Notes: generated by a model not told the origin, from the sequence alone. A stretch of 64,000 nucleotides of DNA from an uncultured Rhizobium sp. (GCA_945952315.1 CAMFIE010000002.1:124001-188000); one strand, 5' to 3'; shown: positions 1 to 9,526, counted from the stretch's first letter. Translations and numbers: made by a program.

Positions 1-89
1 TCCTCTTCCGGCAGGCCCGCGATCACGCCTTCGCGCACCAGCACGAAGCCGACCCGCATGATGCGGAAATAGGCGGCAAGGGTGCTCAT
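1..89 (-). CDS. ubiB: UbiB, ubiquinone biosynthesis kinase-like protein (5' end only)
   Basis: Only the first 29 codons lie inside the window; the gene continues past the left edge. The reverse strand reads MSTLAAYFRIMRVGFVLVRE, which resembles the N-terminus of rhizobial UbiB, an ABC1/ADCK-type atypical kinase needed for ubiquinone assembly at the inner membrane. It starts 4 nt after the stop of ubiE on the same strand, the usual ubiE-ubiB operon order. The identification rests on this short N-terminus and on context; no catalytic motif is visible. Confidence 0.8.
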   Translation of the reverse strand, partial: MSTLAAYFRIMRVGFVLVREGVIAGLPEE

Positions 90-93
90 GCGG

Positions 94-870
94 TCAGATC
101 TTCCAGCCGGAATGCAGCGCGGCAATGCCGCCCGTGTAATTGGTATAGGTCACGCGGCTGAAACCGGCGCTGCGGATCATCGTCGCGAAATCTTCCTGAT
201 TGGGGAATTTGCGGATCGATTCCACCAGATACTGGTAGGGTTCGGCATCGCCGGTGATCATCTTGCCGAATTGCGGAATGGCATTGAAGGACCAGGCATC
301 ATAGACCCGGTCGAGCAGCGGCATCTCTACTTCGGAAAATTCAAGCACCAGCAGACGCCCGCCCCGCTTCAGCACGCGATAGGCCTCCGACAGGGCCTTG
401 TCGATATGGGGCACGTTGCGGATGCCGAAGGCAATCGTATAGGCGTCGAAAGAACCGGTCTCGAAGGGCAGTTCCTCGGCATTGGCCTCGACGAAGGTGA
501 GATTGTCGGTGAGCCCCTTTTTTTCGGCCCGCTCCGCGCCGACGGCAAGCATCGAGCCGTTGATGTCGAGCACGGTCGCATGCGCCAGACGGTTCGAGGC
601 CTCGACAATCCGGAAGGCGATATCGCCGGTGCCGCCTGCCACGTCGAGATGGCGAAAATCGGGGGATTTGCGCGGGTTGAGGGCTGCGACCATCGCATCC
701 TTCCACAGCCGGTGCAGGCCTGCCGACATCACGTCATTCATGATGTCATAGCGCTTGGCCACCTTGTGGAACACCTCGTTGACCAGCGGCTGCTTTTCGC
801 CATCGGCCACATCCCGGAATCCGTAGGAGGTTTCCATGCCGCCCTTGGCGGAGGTGCGCTGTTCAGCCAT
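94..870 (-). CDS. ubiE: Demethylmenaquinone / 2-polyprenyl-benzoquinol C-methyltransferase UbiE
   Basis: A 258-residue SAM-dependent C-methyltransferase for the C-methylation step of ubiquinone synthesis. The N-terminal part contains the family stretch [19 protein letters not shown]. The SAM-binding motif I is [14 protein letters not shown] near residue 75, and a later GIRN motif (AFGIRNVP) is the second UbiE signature. Length matches the family (about 250-260). It is the first gene of a minus-strand operon with ubiB, 4 nt apart, and is divergent from mutM across about 137 nt that must hold both promoters. Confidence 0.96.
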   Translation of the reverse strand: MAEQRTSAKGGMETSYGFRDVADGEKQPLVNEVFHKVAKRYDIMNDVMSAGLHRLWKDAMVAALNPRKSPDFRHLDVAGGTGDIAFRIVEASNRLAHATVLDINGSMLAVGAERAEKKGLTDNLTFVEANAEELPFETGSFDAYTIAFGIRNVPHIDKALSEAYRVLKRGGRLLVLEFSEVEMPLLDRVYDAWSFNAIPQFGKMITGDAEPYQYLVESIRKFPNQEDFATMIRSAGFSRVTYTNYTGGIAALHSGWKI

Positions 871-1007
871 CGTATCGGACTCCCGTCACATTTTGCTTGC
901 GGGTGAGAGGCGGCAATCCTATCCCTTGGGTCAAGGTCTGCGCCACGCGCCCTGCTGGCGCTCTATATCCCTTATCCGCCGCCGTTGAAACAGGAAGATG
1001 GATCATC

Positions 1008-1898
1008 ATGCCCGAATTGCCAGAGGTTGAGACTGTTCGCCGCGGGCTGGCGCCGGTGATGGAAGGGGCCAGGATCACGCAACTCGAGCTTCGGCGTCCG
1101 GATCTGCGCTTTCCGCTGCCGGATGATTTTGCGGCGAGGGTGGAAGGACAGCGGATTGCGGGCCTTGGCAGGCGCGCGAAATATCTTCTGATCGATCTCG
1201 ACGATGGGGCAACGATCCTTTCCCATCTCGGCATGTCGGGCTCGTTCCGGATCGAACAGGCCGGGCAGTCTGATACGCCCGGCCAGTTTCACCACGAGCG
1301 CTCCAAGGACGGCAAGCATGATCATGTGGTCTTCCATCTGCAAAGACCGGAAGGAGCCGTACGCATTCTCTATAATGACCCGCGCCGCTTCGGCTTCATG
1401 GACCTTTTCGAGCGCGCGCGGATGGAGGAGCATCCCTCGTTCCGGGGGCTCGGGCCGGAACCGGTCGGCAATGCGCTGGATGCCGCCTATCTCGCCGCCC
1501 GGTTCAAGGGCAAGGCACAGCCGCTGAAATCGGCCCTTCTCGACCAGAAGATGATCGCGGGTCTCGGCAATATATATGTGTGCGAGGCGCTGTGGCGTGC
1601 CGGGCTGTCACCGGAGCGGAGCGCAGGCACGCTGGTGAGCGAAAAGGGGACGGCGAAAAAGCCGCTGGTGCTTCTGGTCGAGGCGATCCGCGCGGTGATC
1701 GCCGAAGCCATCGAGGCGGGGGGCTCCTCGCTCCGGGACCATATCCGGACCGATGGCTCGCTCGGCTATTTCCAGCATTCCTTCGCCGTCTATGATCAGG
1801 AGGGAGAAGCCTGCCGCAAGCCGGGCTGCGAAGGGCATATCCTGAGGCGGGTGCAGGCCGGGCGATCGAGCTTCTATTGCAGTGCCTGCCAGCGTTAG
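1008..1898 (+). CDS. mutM: Formamidopyrimidine-DNA glycosylase MutM (Fpg)
   Basis: A 296-residue bifunctional DNA glycosylase/AP lyase that removes 8-oxoguanine and other oxidised purines. The start is fixed by the N-terminal [14 protein letters not shown], in which Pro2 is the catalytic Schiff-base nucleophile and Glu3 the general acid; an upstream in-frame ATG at 897 would bury this proline. The helix-two-turn-helix stretch [20 protein letters not shown] is present. The C-terminal zinc finger reads [13 protein letters not shown]...FYCSACQR, with all four cysteines intact. It is divergent from ubiE. Confidence 0.97.
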   Translation: MPELPEVETVRRGLAPVMEGARITQLELRRPDLRFPLPDDFAARVEGQRIAGLGRRAKYLLIDLDDGATILSHLGMSGSFRIEQAGQSDTPGQFHHERSKDGKHDHVVFHLQRPEGAVRILYNDPRRFGFMDLFERARMEEHPSFRGLGPEPVGNALDAAYLAARFKGKAQPLKSALLDQKMIAGLGNIYVCEALWRAGLSPERSAGTLVSEKGTAKKPLVLLVEAIRAVIAEAIEAGGSSLRDHIRTDGSLGYFQHSFAVYDQEGEACRKPGCEGHILRRVQAGRSSFYCSACQR

Positions 1899-1944
1899 GC
1901 CCCAAGAATGTGGAAAGGCCGGGTGGAAGTTTTGCGATTGAGCG

Positions 1945-1973
1945 TTGACGCGCCCGTTCTTTCCCGCTATATG
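1945..1973 (+). promoter_or_regulatory. Putative sigma-70 promoter of rpsT
   Basis: TTGACG at 1945-1950 and TATATG at 1968-1973 are separated by exactly 17 nt. Both hexamers are close to the housekeeping consensus. The position implies a leader of roughly 115 nt before the rpsT ATG. No transcript data are available. Confidence 0.55.
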
Positions 1974-2097
1974 CCCGCCCACAGATTGGAAAGCCGCTCC
2001 GGTTTTCCTGATATGCTCCCGAAAAGCTGATGAGATCGGTCGCTTGAGACCAGGGCGGCTTTGGTGGAGTTTGGTTTGAATTCGAAGAGAGGCATCC

Positions 2098-2364
2098 ATG
2101 GCCAATACCACTTCGGCGAAAAAGGCGACCCGCAAGATCGCTCGCCGCACTGCAGTCAACAAGGCACGCCGTTCGCGTATCCGTTCGTTCATCCGCAAGG
2201 TCGAAGAAGCGATCGCATCGGGTGATGCAAACGTGGCAAAGGCCGCCCTGCAGGCTGCCCAGCCGGAGCTGATGCGCGCTGCCACCAAGGGCGTGATGCA
2301 TTCCAACACGGCTTCCCGCAAGGTTTCGCGCCTCGCAAGCCGCGTCAAGGCTCTCTCCGCATAA
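2098..2364 (+). CDS. rpsT: 30S ribosomal protein S20
   Basis: An 88-residue, strongly basic protein that binds 16S rRNA in the small subunit. It begins [18 protein letters not shown], typical of alphaproteobacterial S20, and ends in the helical [15 protein letters not shown] tail. An AGAGAGG ribosome-binding site lies just upstream. It has its own promoter (1945-1973) and is followed at once by a strong rho-independent terminator, so it is probably monocistronic. Confidence 0.97.
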   Translation: MANTTSAKKATRKIARRTAVNKARRSRIRSFIRKVEEAIASGDANVAKAALQAAQPELMRAATKGVMHSNTASRKVSRLASRVKALSA

Positions 2365-2398
2365 GCCTCTTCCGTTCCGGAAATTCAAGGCGCTGTTC

Positions 2399-2424
2399 AG
2401 CCCGGTCCCAGACCGGGCTTTTCG
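2399..2424 (+). terminator. Rho-independent terminator of rpsT
   Basis: A perfect 9-bp stem AGCCCGGTC / GACCGGGCT with a 3-nt loop (CCA) is followed by a short T-run (TTTC). It lies 35 nt after the rpsT stop codon. Confidence 0.85.
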
Positions 2425-2518
2425 CATTTTCGGCGTGTTTTGCCCCTTCGAAAGTCTTAAACAGCACAAAGTCATCTATAACTTTTTGTCCTTTTGATAG
2501 TTATTTTTCACCCTCATC

Positions 2519-2564
2519 CATGTCATTGGCGTGACAATAAAAAGCTTTTTAAAACAATGACATG
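2519..2564. repeat. Perfect 10-bp inverted repeat with nested palindrome upstream of dnaA
   Basis: CATGTCATTG (2519-2528) is perfectly inverted as CAATGACATG (2555-2564) with a 26-nt spacer. Inside the spacer sits a second perfect palindrome, AAAAAGCTTTTT (2539-2550). The structure could form a cruciform or bind a dimeric regulator. It is not a simple terminator because no T-run follows the outer stem. Confidence 0.6.
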
Positions 2565-2620
2565 CAAGGGGTAAGGTTCGCCGGTGCCTACGGTTTGGGT
2601 AAGGCGTCGCTGTGGGGTGC

Positions 2621-2955
2621 GAGTCAAGACATTTTTTTGTTTTTTTGTTTTCGCCCCCTGCTAATCCCACGCGATTTTGAATCCCCTTGATTCAACAGAG
2701 ATTCTTCTTTTGGAGGAATGGGGCGTTCAAAAACTGGCGAAAGAGTCAATGGCCTGTTGGCGCGCCGGGGTAAAAATCAGCATTGATCTTGGATTTTGAT
2801 CCTGCGTAAATGGGTTCCAGCAAGAGGGCGCGGACAGGCCGGACCGGCGGGAAACCAAGGGAATTTCGTAACCTGTACAACCTTCTGCAACGGCGCCTTC
2901 CGGCTCCGTTTCTTCAACAAGATTTTGGCCATTGAGCTGGATTCCACCCGGATTC
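2621..2955. promoter_or_regulatory. Cluster of seven GANTC (CcrM methylation) sites upstream of dnaA
   Basis: GANTC occurs at 2621, 2679, 2689, 2700, 2743, 2940 and 2951, five of them within 127 bp. About one would be expected by chance in the 335-bp span. GANTC is the target of the cell-cycle DNA methyltransferase CcrM of alphaproteobacteria, and such sites in Caulobacter promoters, including that of dnaA, link transcription to replication state. A regulatory role here is inferred. Confidence 0.55.
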
Positions 2956-3369
2956 CATTCAGCGGCCTTGTGCAAAAATTCTGCCCTTTGCGGGCAGGGG
3001 AGCAGGCGGACCAACCGGGCGGCCACGAGGACGGGCGCATCGGACCAGGGCCGGACCACCAAGGCCGAGCATGGGGATGACCGGCGGGTGGAAGGGCATG
3101 GAAGAGACAGACCATGGACATGGGACATAAGACATAAAGGAGCATGCTGGCATTTGACGTCCGGCTTGCAACGGCGGGGCCTGCTTGGGGGTTCTGTCTC
3201 GCAAGGCCGGTACAAAGAGCGGGCAGGAATGGAGCAATGCGCTCTCTCCACCCATATAGACAAGGTTCCGGGACCGGCGATAACCGACGAGGGGTTTTGC
3301 CGGTTTCGGAGCGGGGACAGTCCAGCCGGGAGTTGCCCGGTTGTTGAAATGAAATTGGAAGGCGGCAAA

Positions 3370-4929
3370 ATGCAAATGAAATTGATGTCATCTGACGCGT
3401 TGGAGTTCGGGGACCATGCGGCTGATGCAAACGGTGCAGAAGGCGCCGGTGCTGCAAGTGAAACATCCGTGCAGACGCAGACCGTTCTGTTCGAGCGGGT
3501 CAGCGCCCGCCTCAAGGCACAGGTTGGCCCGGATGTCTATGCCAGCTGGTTTGCCCGGTTGAAGCTTCACTCCATTTCGAAAAGCGTCGTGCGGCTTACC
3601 GTGCCGACGACATTTCTGAAATCCTGGATCAACAACCGCTATCTCGATCTGATCACCAGCCTCTTCCAGGCTGAAGATCAGGCGGTGCTGAAGGTGGAAA
3701 TCCTGGTCCGCACCGCAACCCGGACCAACCGGCCGGTGGTGGCGGAAGATGGTCAGTCCCATGCGACCCAGCCAGCCCAGACCAGTCAGACGGCAGCACC
3801 TCGCCTTCGCGCGCCACAGCAGGCAGGCCAGGTGGCCTCTGCCGCCGTTCAGGCTTCGCGACCTGCCGCAACCGGTGCGTCGCCGCTGTTCGGCTCGCCG
3901 CTTGATCCGCGCTATACGTTCGAGACCTTTGTCGAAGGGGCTTCAAACCGGGTGGCGCTTGCCGCAGCCCGCACGATTGCCGAAGCCGGCGCCAGCGCCG
4001 TGCGCTTCAATCCGCTCTTCATTCATTCGACCGTCGGCCTTGGCAAGACCCATCTTCTGCAGGCCATTGCCAATGCGGCGGTGCAGAGCCCGCGCGCGCC
4101 GCGCGTGGTCTATCTCACCGCAGAATATTTCATGTGGCGCTTTGCCACCGCGATCCGCGACAATGATGCGCTGACGCTGAAGGATTCGCTGCGCCATATC
4201 GATCTGCTGATCATTGATGACATGCAGTTCCTGCAGGGCAAGATGATCCAGCACGAATTCTGCCATCTGCTGAACATGCTGCTCGACAGTGCCAAGCAGG
4301 TGGTGGTGGCCGCCGACCGCGCGCCCTGGGAACTGGAATCGCTTGATCCGCGCGTGCGCTCACGCCTGCAGGGCGGCGTAGCGATCGAGATGGAAGCCCC
4401 CGATTTCGACATGCGCCTCGATATGCTGAAGTCCCGGCTGCAGGTGGCGCGGATGGATGATCCGACGCTCGACATTCCGGCCGATGTGCTCGCTCATGTG
4501 GCCCGCAAGGTCACGGCCAGCGGCCGCGAACTGGAGGGTGCCTTCAATCAGCTGGTCTTCCGCCGCTCCTTCGAGCCGAACCTTTCCATCGACCGGGTGG
4601 ATGAACTGCTCTCGCATCTGGTCGGCTCCGGCGAGCCGAAGCGCGTGCGCATCGAGGACATCCAGCGGATCGTTGCCCGCCACTACAATGTCTCGCGTCA
4701 GGAACTCGTCTCCAACCGTCGCACCCGCGTCATCGTCAAGCCGCGCCAGATCGCGATGTATCTCTCGAAGACGCTCACCCCGCGCTCCTTCCCGGAAATC
4801 GGCCGCCGCTTCGGCGGGCGCGATCACACGACCGTGCTGCATGCGGTGCGCAAGATCGAGGAGATGATCGCCGAGGACAACAAGCTCAGCCATGAGATCG
4901 AGCTGCTGAAGCGGCTGATCAACGAATAG
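3370..4929 (+). CDS. dnaA: Chromosomal replication initiator protein DnaA
   Basis: A 519-residue AAA+ ATPase that binds DnaA boxes and opens the origin. Domain I reads [22 protein letters not shown]. Walker A is GLGKTH with Lys226 and Walker B is IIDDMQ with Asp283-Asp284. The C-terminal DNA-binding domain IV carries the signature [16 protein letters not shown] around residue 485. Start 3370 is chosen because AAGG lies 7 nt upstream; ATG 3349 is in frame and possible, and the frame stays open to 2932. dnaN does not follow, and a terminator ends the unit, so dnaA appears to be alone. Confidence 0.93.
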   Translation: MQMKLMSSDALEFGDHAADANGAEGAGAASETSVQTQTVLFERVSARLKAQVGPDVYASWFARLKLHSISKSVVRLTVPTTFLKSWINNRYLDLITSLFQAEDQAVLKVEILVRTATRTNRPVVAEDGQSHATQPAQTSQTAAPRLRAPQQAGQVASAAVQASRPAATGASPLFGSPLDPRYTFETFVEGASNRVALAAARTIAEAGASAVRFNPLFIHSTVGLGKTHLLQAIANAAVQSPRAPRVVYLTAEYFMWRFATAIRDNDALTLKDSLRHIDLLIIDDMQFLQGKMIQHEFCHLLNMLLDSAKQVVVAADRAPWELESLDPRVRSRLQGGVAIEMEAPDFDMRLDMLKSRLQVARMDDPTLDIPADVLAHVARKVTASGRELEGAFNQLVFRRSFEPNLSIDRVDELLSHLVGSGEPKRVRIEDIQRIVARHYNVSRQELVSNRRTRVIVKPRQIAMYLSKTLTPRSFPEIGRRFGGRDHTTVLHAVRKIEEMIAEDNKLSHEIELLKRLINE

Positions 4930-4953
4930 GGCCTGTCCGGGCGGCAGACTTTG

Positions 4954-4983
4954 AAAAGGCGGGGCCCGGGCTCCGCCTTTTTC
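4954..4983. terminator. Bidirectional terminator between dnaA and the GNAT gene
   Basis: AAAGGCGG (4955-4962) pairs perfectly with CCGCCTTT (4973-4980) around a 10-nt GC-rich loop. T-runs follow on the plus strand, and an A-run on the left gives a T-run on the minus strand. It serves convergent dnaA and the acetyltransferase gene. Confidence 0.85.
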
Positions 4984-4986
4984 TGT

Positions 4987-5484
4987 TCAGGAACGGCGCA
5001 GTCGCGCCATGGCCATGGCATCTGCATGGCGGCCCGCCTGAAAGGCGAAGTCGCGAAGCAGCCCTTCCTCCTCGAAGCCGAATTTCCGGTAGAGCGCGAG
5101 CGCCGTCTGATTGTCGGCAAAGACCGTAAGCTCAAGCCGCCGGAGATTGAGCCAGTTGTCGGCAGCATCGATCAAGGCGGCAAGCAATGCGGAGCCGATG
5201 CCTTTCCCGACATGATCGTCATGGACCCCCATGCCGATCTCGCCCACATGGGAACGTCGCCCTGAAAACGTTCTTAAGCCCGCATTGCCGAGAATCTGGC
5301 CCTGCTGCTCGGCAACGAGGAAAATCTGGTCGGGATCGGGCTTTGCAAAACGCGCCTTCACGCTTTCAAGCGATGGATAGGGAAGACGCAGCGTGCCATG
5401 GCGATAGCCCGGCATGCTCTGAAGCCGCCAGACGCCTTCGGCATCTTCGAGGCAGGCGGCACGAATGGAAAATTCGAAAGACAT
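4987..5484 (-). CDS. GNAT family N-acetyltransferase
   Basis: A 165-residue acetyl-CoA-dependent acetyltransferase of the GNAT fold. The acetyl-CoA loop is VGKGIG in the stretch GVHDDHVGKGIGSALLAALI, preceded by GEIGMGV and followed by the helix LTVFADNQTALALYRKFGFEEEG. The substrate is unknown; the closest architecture is RimJ/RimL- or phosphinothricin-type acetyltransferases. The start at 5484 (MSFEFSIRAAC) has a GGAG site about 8 nt upstream; a longer frame to 5577 lacks support. It converges on dnaA across a shared terminator. Confidence 0.88.
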   Translation of the reverse strand: MSFEFSIRAACLEDAEGVWRLQSMPGYRHGTLRLPYPSLESVKARFAKPDPDQIFLVAEQQGQILGNAGLRTFSGRRSHVGEIGMGVHDDHVGKGIGSALLAALIDAADNWLNLRRLELTVFADNQTALALYRKFGFEEEGLLRDFAFQAGRHADAMAMARLRRS

Positions 5485-5683
5485 TTCAAGCTCCAGTTTC
5501 TGATAACCGGGAGCATGATCATCCTGCCCCTGCGCCCGGTTCCTGCGGGCGAGGGTAGCGTGTGGTGATCGCACCATACGAAACCGCTCACCCGAAAGGG
5601 TGAAGAACGGTCACGGTGGTGAGATAGACGCGCTTGATCATGCACAAAAACCTAGCTGAATGTGCGCAAATGACAAGACCTGC

Positions 5684-6865
5684 TCAGCAGGCGAGATCGG
5701 CAACCACCGAATCGAGAATGAGCATGCCCGATGGCGTGCAGCGCAGCCGCGAATTTCCAAGCCGCTCGATGAAGCCATGGGAAATCAGGAATTCTTCGCG
5801 CGCGGGGTCCGGCTCGCGGCCGGAAAGCTCCTGCCAGCGCACAAGGTCGATGCCTTCCTTCAGTCTCAACCCCATCAGCAGCAGCTCGTCGGCCTGTTCC
5901 TCGTAACCGAGCTGTTCCTGGTCGATGATGCCGTGGCCTTCGGCTTCTACCTGGGCAAGCCAGGTCTCCGGGTGGCGCTCGGTGGCTGTTGCAAGCTTGT
6001 CGCGGCCCCGCGTCAGGCGGCCATGGGCGCCTGGACCGATGCCGACATAATCGCCATAGCGCCAGTAGGTGAGGTTATGGCGGCTCTCCGCCCCCGGCTG
6101 CGCGTGGTTTGACACTTCATAGGCCGGAAGCCCGTGGGCAGCGGTGATCTCCTGGGTCGCCTCGTAAAGCGCTGCCGATTCATCGGCATCCGGCAAAGTG
6201 AATTTTTTGGCCTTGTGCAACCCGAAGAAGGGCGTGCCTTCCTCGATGGTCAGCTGGTAGAGCGACAGGTGATCCACCGCATAGGAAATCGCCTGTTTCA
6301 GTTCTGCTTCCCAGTCGGCAATCGTCTGGCCCGGGCGGGCATAGATGAGGTCGAATGACATGCGCGGGAAAATCTCGCGCGCCAGACGGATCGCGACAAG
6401 CGCCTGATCCACATCATGCAGACGGCCAAGGAATTTGAGATCCCGGTCATTCAGCGCCTGTACCCCGAGCGACAGCCGGTTGACGCCCGCCGCCCGGTAA
6501 CCGCGGAAACGCTCCGCCTCGACACTCGACGGGTTTGCCTCCATGGTGATCTCGATGCCCGCCGGAACGTGCCAGAGACGGGCAATGCCCTCAAGGATCG
6601 CCCCAACCGTTTCCGGCAGCATCAGCGAGGGTGTACCGCCGCCCATGAATATGCTGGTCACGGTGCGCGGGCCGGAAATCGCCCGCATCCATTCCATTTC
6701 CTTGAGGAAAGCAGCGACAAAGCGCGGCTGGTCCACCGCCTGATGGCGCACATGGCTGTTGAAATCGCAATAGGGGCACTTGGCCGCGCAGAAGGGCCAA
6801 TGGACATAGACGCCAAAGCCGGGTTCGCCCGTATCGGGCAGGATCAGCGGGGAAACGGTGCCCAT
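5684..6865 (-). CDS. hemW: Radical SAM protein HemW (heme chaperone; HemN-like)
   Basis: A 393-residue radical SAM protein. The [4Fe-4S] motif CAAKCPYC has Cys26, Cys30 and Cys33, followed by Phe as in the HemN/HemW family. The HNLTYW sequence in the C-terminal half is the HNxxYW motif that separates heme-trafficking HemW from true coproporphyrinogen oxidase HemN, so HemW is the better name although such genes are often labelled hemN. It lies 9 nt downstream of rdgB in the order rph-rdgB-hemW, common in rhizobia. Confidence 0.92.
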   Translation of the reverse strand: MGTVSPLILPDTGEPGFGVYVHWPFCAAKCPYCDFNSHVRHQAVDQPRFVAAFLKEMEWMRAISGPRTVTSIFMGGGTPSLMLPETVGAILEGIARLWHVPAGIEITMEANPSSVEAERFRGYRAAGVNRLSLGVQALNDRDLKFLGRLHDVDQALVAIRLAREIFPRMSFDLIYARPGQTIADWEAELKQAISYAVDHLSLYQLTIEEGTPFFGLHKAKKFTLPDADESAALYEATQEITAAHGLPAYEVSNHAQPGAESRHNLTYWRYGDYVGIGPGAHGRLTRGRDKLATATERHPETWLAQVEAEGHGIIDQEQLGYEEQADELLLMGLRLKEGIDLVRWQELSGREPDPAREEFLISHGFIERLGNSRLRCTPSGMLILDSVVADLAC

Positions 6866-6874
6866 CAGCGGTGA

Positions 6875-7522
6875 TCAAGCCTCCAGGCAGGTTTCGACAA
6901 AGCGCTTGAAGGCGCGGGCGCGGTGCGAAAGCGCATGCGCGTCCCCCGGCTTCCAGCCATGCTTCTCATCGGATGTCATCTCGCCGAAGGTGCGGTCATG
7001 ACCTTCCGGCTGGAAGATCGGATCATAGCCGAAGCCGGCCGTGCCACGCGGTGGCCAGACGACCGTGCCCTCGATTTCGCCGCGGAACTGCTCCACATGG
7101 CCATCCGGCCAGGCAAGGCAAAGCACGCTGACAAAGCGGCAGCGTCGCGCTTCCGGTGAAGCAGCGCCGCGCTTCTGCAACTCGGCCTCGACCTTTTCCA
7201 TCGCCATCTGGAAATCGCGACTGCCATCGGCGCGTTCTGCCCAATTGGCGGTGTAGACACCTGGCGCCCCGTCCAGCGCATCGATGACGATGCCGCTGTC
7301 GTCCGAAAGCGCCGGAAGGCCCGAGGCGCGCGCCGAGGCCAGCGCCTTGATCGCGGCATTTTCCTCGAAGGTCGTGCCGGTCTCGTCCGGTTCCTCGAAT
7401 TTGAGTTCGGCTGCGGATTTTGCCGAGAAGCCGAAGGGGCCGATCAGCTCGGCAATCTCGCGGATCTTGCCCTGATTATGGCTGGCGACAACGATGGTTT
7501 TCGTCTCGAGCTTGCGCATCAT
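6875..7522 (-). CDS. rdgB: XTP/dITP pyrophosphatase RdgB (HAM1 family)
   Basis: A 215-residue house-cleaning nucleotidase that hydrolyses ITP, dITP and XTP to monophosphates and keeps deaminated purines out of DNA and RNA. The N-terminal substrate-binding motif [11 protein letters not shown] and the later LSDDSGI and GFGYDPIF motifs define the family. Start choice among GTG 7525, ATG 7522 and ATG 7519 is not fully settled; 7522 is taken because GGAAA lies at a good distance. It lies between rph and hemW in one minus-strand operon. Confidence 0.95.
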   Translation of the reverse strand: MMRKLETKTIVVASHNQGKIREIAELIGPFGFSAKSAAELKFEEPDETGTTFEENAAIKALASARASGLPALSDDSGIVIDALDGAPGVYTANWAERADGSRDFQMAMEKVEAELQKRGAASPEARRCRFVSVLCLAWPDGHVEQFRGEIEGTVVWPPRGTAGFGYDPIFQPEGHDRTFGEMTSDEKHGWKPGDAHALSHRARAFKRFVETCLEA

Positions 7523-7546
7523 CACTTTCCGTCAGCCGTTGCGGTT

Positions 7547-8263
7547 TCAGGCAATCGCCTTTTTCTGCAGGTCCACCAGCTCCGCAATGCCATTGCGGGC
7601 AAGGCCGAGCAGGGTCAGGAATTCGTCCTGGCTGAAGGGCTTTCCTTCCGCCGTGCCCTGGATTTCGACGATGCCGCCGCTGCCGGTCATCACGAAATTG
7701 GCGTCGGTCTCGGCGGCACTGTCCTCGAGATAGTCGAGATCGATTACCGGCTGATCGGCGAAGATGCCGCAGGAGATGGCGGCGACATGGTCCTTCAGCA
7801 CCTTTTCGACCTTCACCATGCCACGCGCTTCCATCCATTTCAGGCAGTCATGCAGCGCGATCCATGCCCCGGTGATCGAGGCCGTGCGGGTGCCGCCATC
7901 GGCCTGGATGACATCGCAGTCGATCGAGATCTGGCGCTCGCCAAGCGCTTCGAGATCAACAATGGCGCGCAGGCTGCGGCCGATCAGCCGCTGGATTTCC
8001 TGCGTGCGGCCGCTCTGCTTGCCGGAAGAGGCCTCGCGGCGCATGCGCTCGCCGGTTGCGCGCGGCAGCATGCCATATTCGGCCGTCACCCAGCCCTTGC
8101 CGCTGTTGCGCAGCCATGGCGGGGTCTTGTCTTCCAGGCTTGCCGTGCACAGCACATGCGTATCGCCAAACTTGACGAGGCAGGAGCCTTCCGCATGTTT
8201 GGAGAAATTGCGCTGGAACGAGACCGCGCGCATCGCATCGGTTTTTCTGCCGGAAGGCCGCAT
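7547..8263 (-). CDS. rph: Ribonuclease PH
   Basis: A 238-residue phosphorolytic 3'-5' exoribonuclease that trims tRNA 3' ends. It starts [20 protein letters not shown], the usual N-terminus of the family; a TTG five codons upstream is in frame but the GAAGGA site favours ATG 8263. Motifs [14 protein letters not shown]-like (here [12 protein letters not shown]), [11 protein letters not shown] and [18 protein letters not shown] are intact. It is the first gene of the rph-rdgB-hemW operon and is divergent from hrcA. Confidence 0.97.
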   Translation of the reverse strand: MRPSGRKTDAMRAVSFQRNFSKHAEGSCLVKFGDTHVLCTASLEDKTPPWLRNSGKGWVTAEYGMLPRATGERMRREASSGKQSGRTQEIQRLIGRSLRAIVDLEALGERQISIDCDVIQADGGTRTASITGAWIALHDCLKWMEARGMVKVEKVLKDHVAAISCGIFADQPVIDLDYLEDSAAETDANFVMTGSGGIVEIQGTAEGKPFSQDEFLTLLGLARNGIAELVDLQKKAIA

Positions 8264-8357
8264 CACTTTATCCTTCAAAATTCTGGTTCCCGCCTCTTAA
8301 GGCTGAAGGCGCGTTTTTGCAAAGGAAAAGCGGGCGTGATGTTCCTACGGTTTCTCT

Positions 8358-8385
8358 TTGCCAATGCCGCAAGGCCGATTATATT
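8358..8385 (+). promoter_or_regulatory. Possible promoter of hrcA
   Basis: TTGCCA at 8358-8363 and TATATT at 8380-8385 are 16 nt apart, 50 nt upstream of the hrcA ATG. The match to the housekeeping consensus is moderate. No CIRCE inverted repeat (TTAGCACTC-N9-GAGTGCTAA) is present here. Confidence 0.35.
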
Positions 8386-8435
8386 CGGTCTATGGTCAGC
8401 GTCAGACATTCGGCAGCAGAGCAGGTCAGGCAAGG

Positions 8436-9509
8436 ATGAAGGCTACGGAAGCATCGGCCCTTCTCGATGATCGGTCGCGCGAGATATTCCGCCGCATCGT
8501 CGAAGGCTATCTGGAAACCGGTGAGCCGCTCGGCTCGCGCAGCCTGTCGCGGCTTCTGCCCATGTCGCTGTCGCCAGCCTCCGTCCGCAATGTGATGAGT
8601 GATCTTGAGGAGCTGGGGCTGATCTATTCGCCCCATGTCAGCGCCGGACGGCTGCCAACCCAGATCGGCCTGCGCTTCTTCGTTGATGCCTTCATGCAGG
8701 TGAGCGATCTTTCTGGCGAGGAGCGCGCCAATATCGACCGGCAGATCCGGCCACGTGACCGCGACCAGCCGGTGGAAGACATGATGCAGGAAGCAAGCCG
8801 GATTCTGTCCGGCATTTCCGGAGGCGCGGGCCTCGTCATCACCACCAAGAACGACAGCGTGCTGAAGCATGTGGAATTCATCCGGCTGGAACCGACCAAG
8901 GCACTGGCCGTGCTGGTGGGCGAGCATGATCAGGTGGAAAACCGCATCATCGATCTGCCCGCCGGCACCTCGTCGTCGCAATTGATCGAGGCCGCCAATT
9001 TCATCAATGCCCATATGACCGGGCAGACGCTTCCGGATCTTCGCCAGCAGCTCGTGAACCTGCGCACGGCGGTGCGGCACGAACTGGATACCCTGTCGCG
9101 CAGTCTGGTGGAACGCGGCCTTGCCGTCTGGTCCGGCGGTTTCGAGGATGACAAGCCGACCCAGCTCATCGTGCGCGGCCGGGCCAATCTGCTCGAAGGC
9201 GTGGCCGGGGCGGACGACATCGACCGGCTCCGCATGCTGTTTGACGATCTGGAAAAGAAGGACAGCCTGATCCAGCTTCTGAACCTTGCGGAAAGCGGGC
9301 CGGGTGTGCGCATCTTCATCGGCTCGGAAAACAAGCTGTTTTCGCTCTCCGGCTCGTCGCTGATCGTCGCGCCCTACCGCGATTCCGAAGACCGGATCGT
9401 CGGCGCGGTCGGGGTGATCGGGCCGACGCGGCTCAATTATTCGCGCATCGTGCCGATGGTCGACTATACAGCTCAGGTTCTCGCCAACCTTTCCCGCAAA
9501 CCGCGCTGA
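8436..9509 (+). CDS. hrcA: Heat-inducible transcription repressor HrcA
   Basis: A 357-residue repressor that binds CIRCE operators in front of chaperone genes (groESL in rhizobia) and is kept active by GroEL. The N-terminal winged helix contains DRSREIFRRIVEGYLETGEP and ASVRNVMSDLEELG; the C-terminal part includes GVIGPTRLNYSRIVPMVDY, a family signature. ATG 8436 is the first start matching the family N-terminus. The hrcA-grpE order is conserved, but no CIRCE element was seen in front of either gene, so its targets lie outside the window. Confidence 0.96.
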   Translation: MKATEASALLDDRSREIFRRIVEGYLETGEPLGSRSLSRLLPMSLSPASVRNVMSDLEELGLIYSPHVSAGRLPTQIGLRFFVDAFMQVSDLSGEERANIDRQIRPRDRDQPVEDMMQEASRILSGISGGAGLVITTKNDSVLKHVEFIRLEPTKALAVLVGEHDQVENRIIDLPAGTSSSQLIEAANFINAHMTGQTLPDLRQQLVNLRTAVRHELDTLSRSLVERGLAVWSGGFEDDKPTQLIVRGRANLLEGVAGADDIDRLRMLFDDLEKKDSLIQLLNLAESGPGVRIFIGSENKLFSLSGSSLIVAPYRDSEDRIVGAVGVIGPTRLNYSRIVPMVDYTAQVLANLSRKPR

Positions 9510-9526
9510 ATTCGGGCAATTTCAAT

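Larger units (their letters stand above)
2425..3369. other. Long non-coding leader region upstream of dnaA
   Basis: About 945 bp without a convincing gene. Its first third is AT-rich against the GC-rich surroundings and holds a large inverted repeat (2519-2564), a T-rich tract (about 2630-2650) and seven GANTC sites (2621-2955). Frames are open across the second half, including the dnaA frame back to 2932, but the peptides have no recognisable domain and no good ribosome-binding site. I found no DnaA box of the TTATCCACA type. The region probably carries dnaA promoter and regulatory sequence. Confidence 0.6.

Noticed and set aside
3144-3347. 67-codon open frame upstream of dnaA
   Set aside because: AAAGGAG sits only one base from its ATG, which is too close, and the peptide has no features.
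2425-3369. Chromosomal origin next to dnaA
   Set aside because: I found no TTATCCACA-type boxes; in rhizobia the origin lies near hemE rather than dnaA.
5588-5603. Hairpin TCACCC-GAAA-GGGTGA upstream of the GNAT gene
   Set aside because: A short 6-bp stem with no T-run and no clear relation to either neighbour.
8264-8435. CIRCE operator before hrcA
   Set aside because: The TTAGCACTC/GAGTGCTAA inverted repeat is absent here and before grpE.
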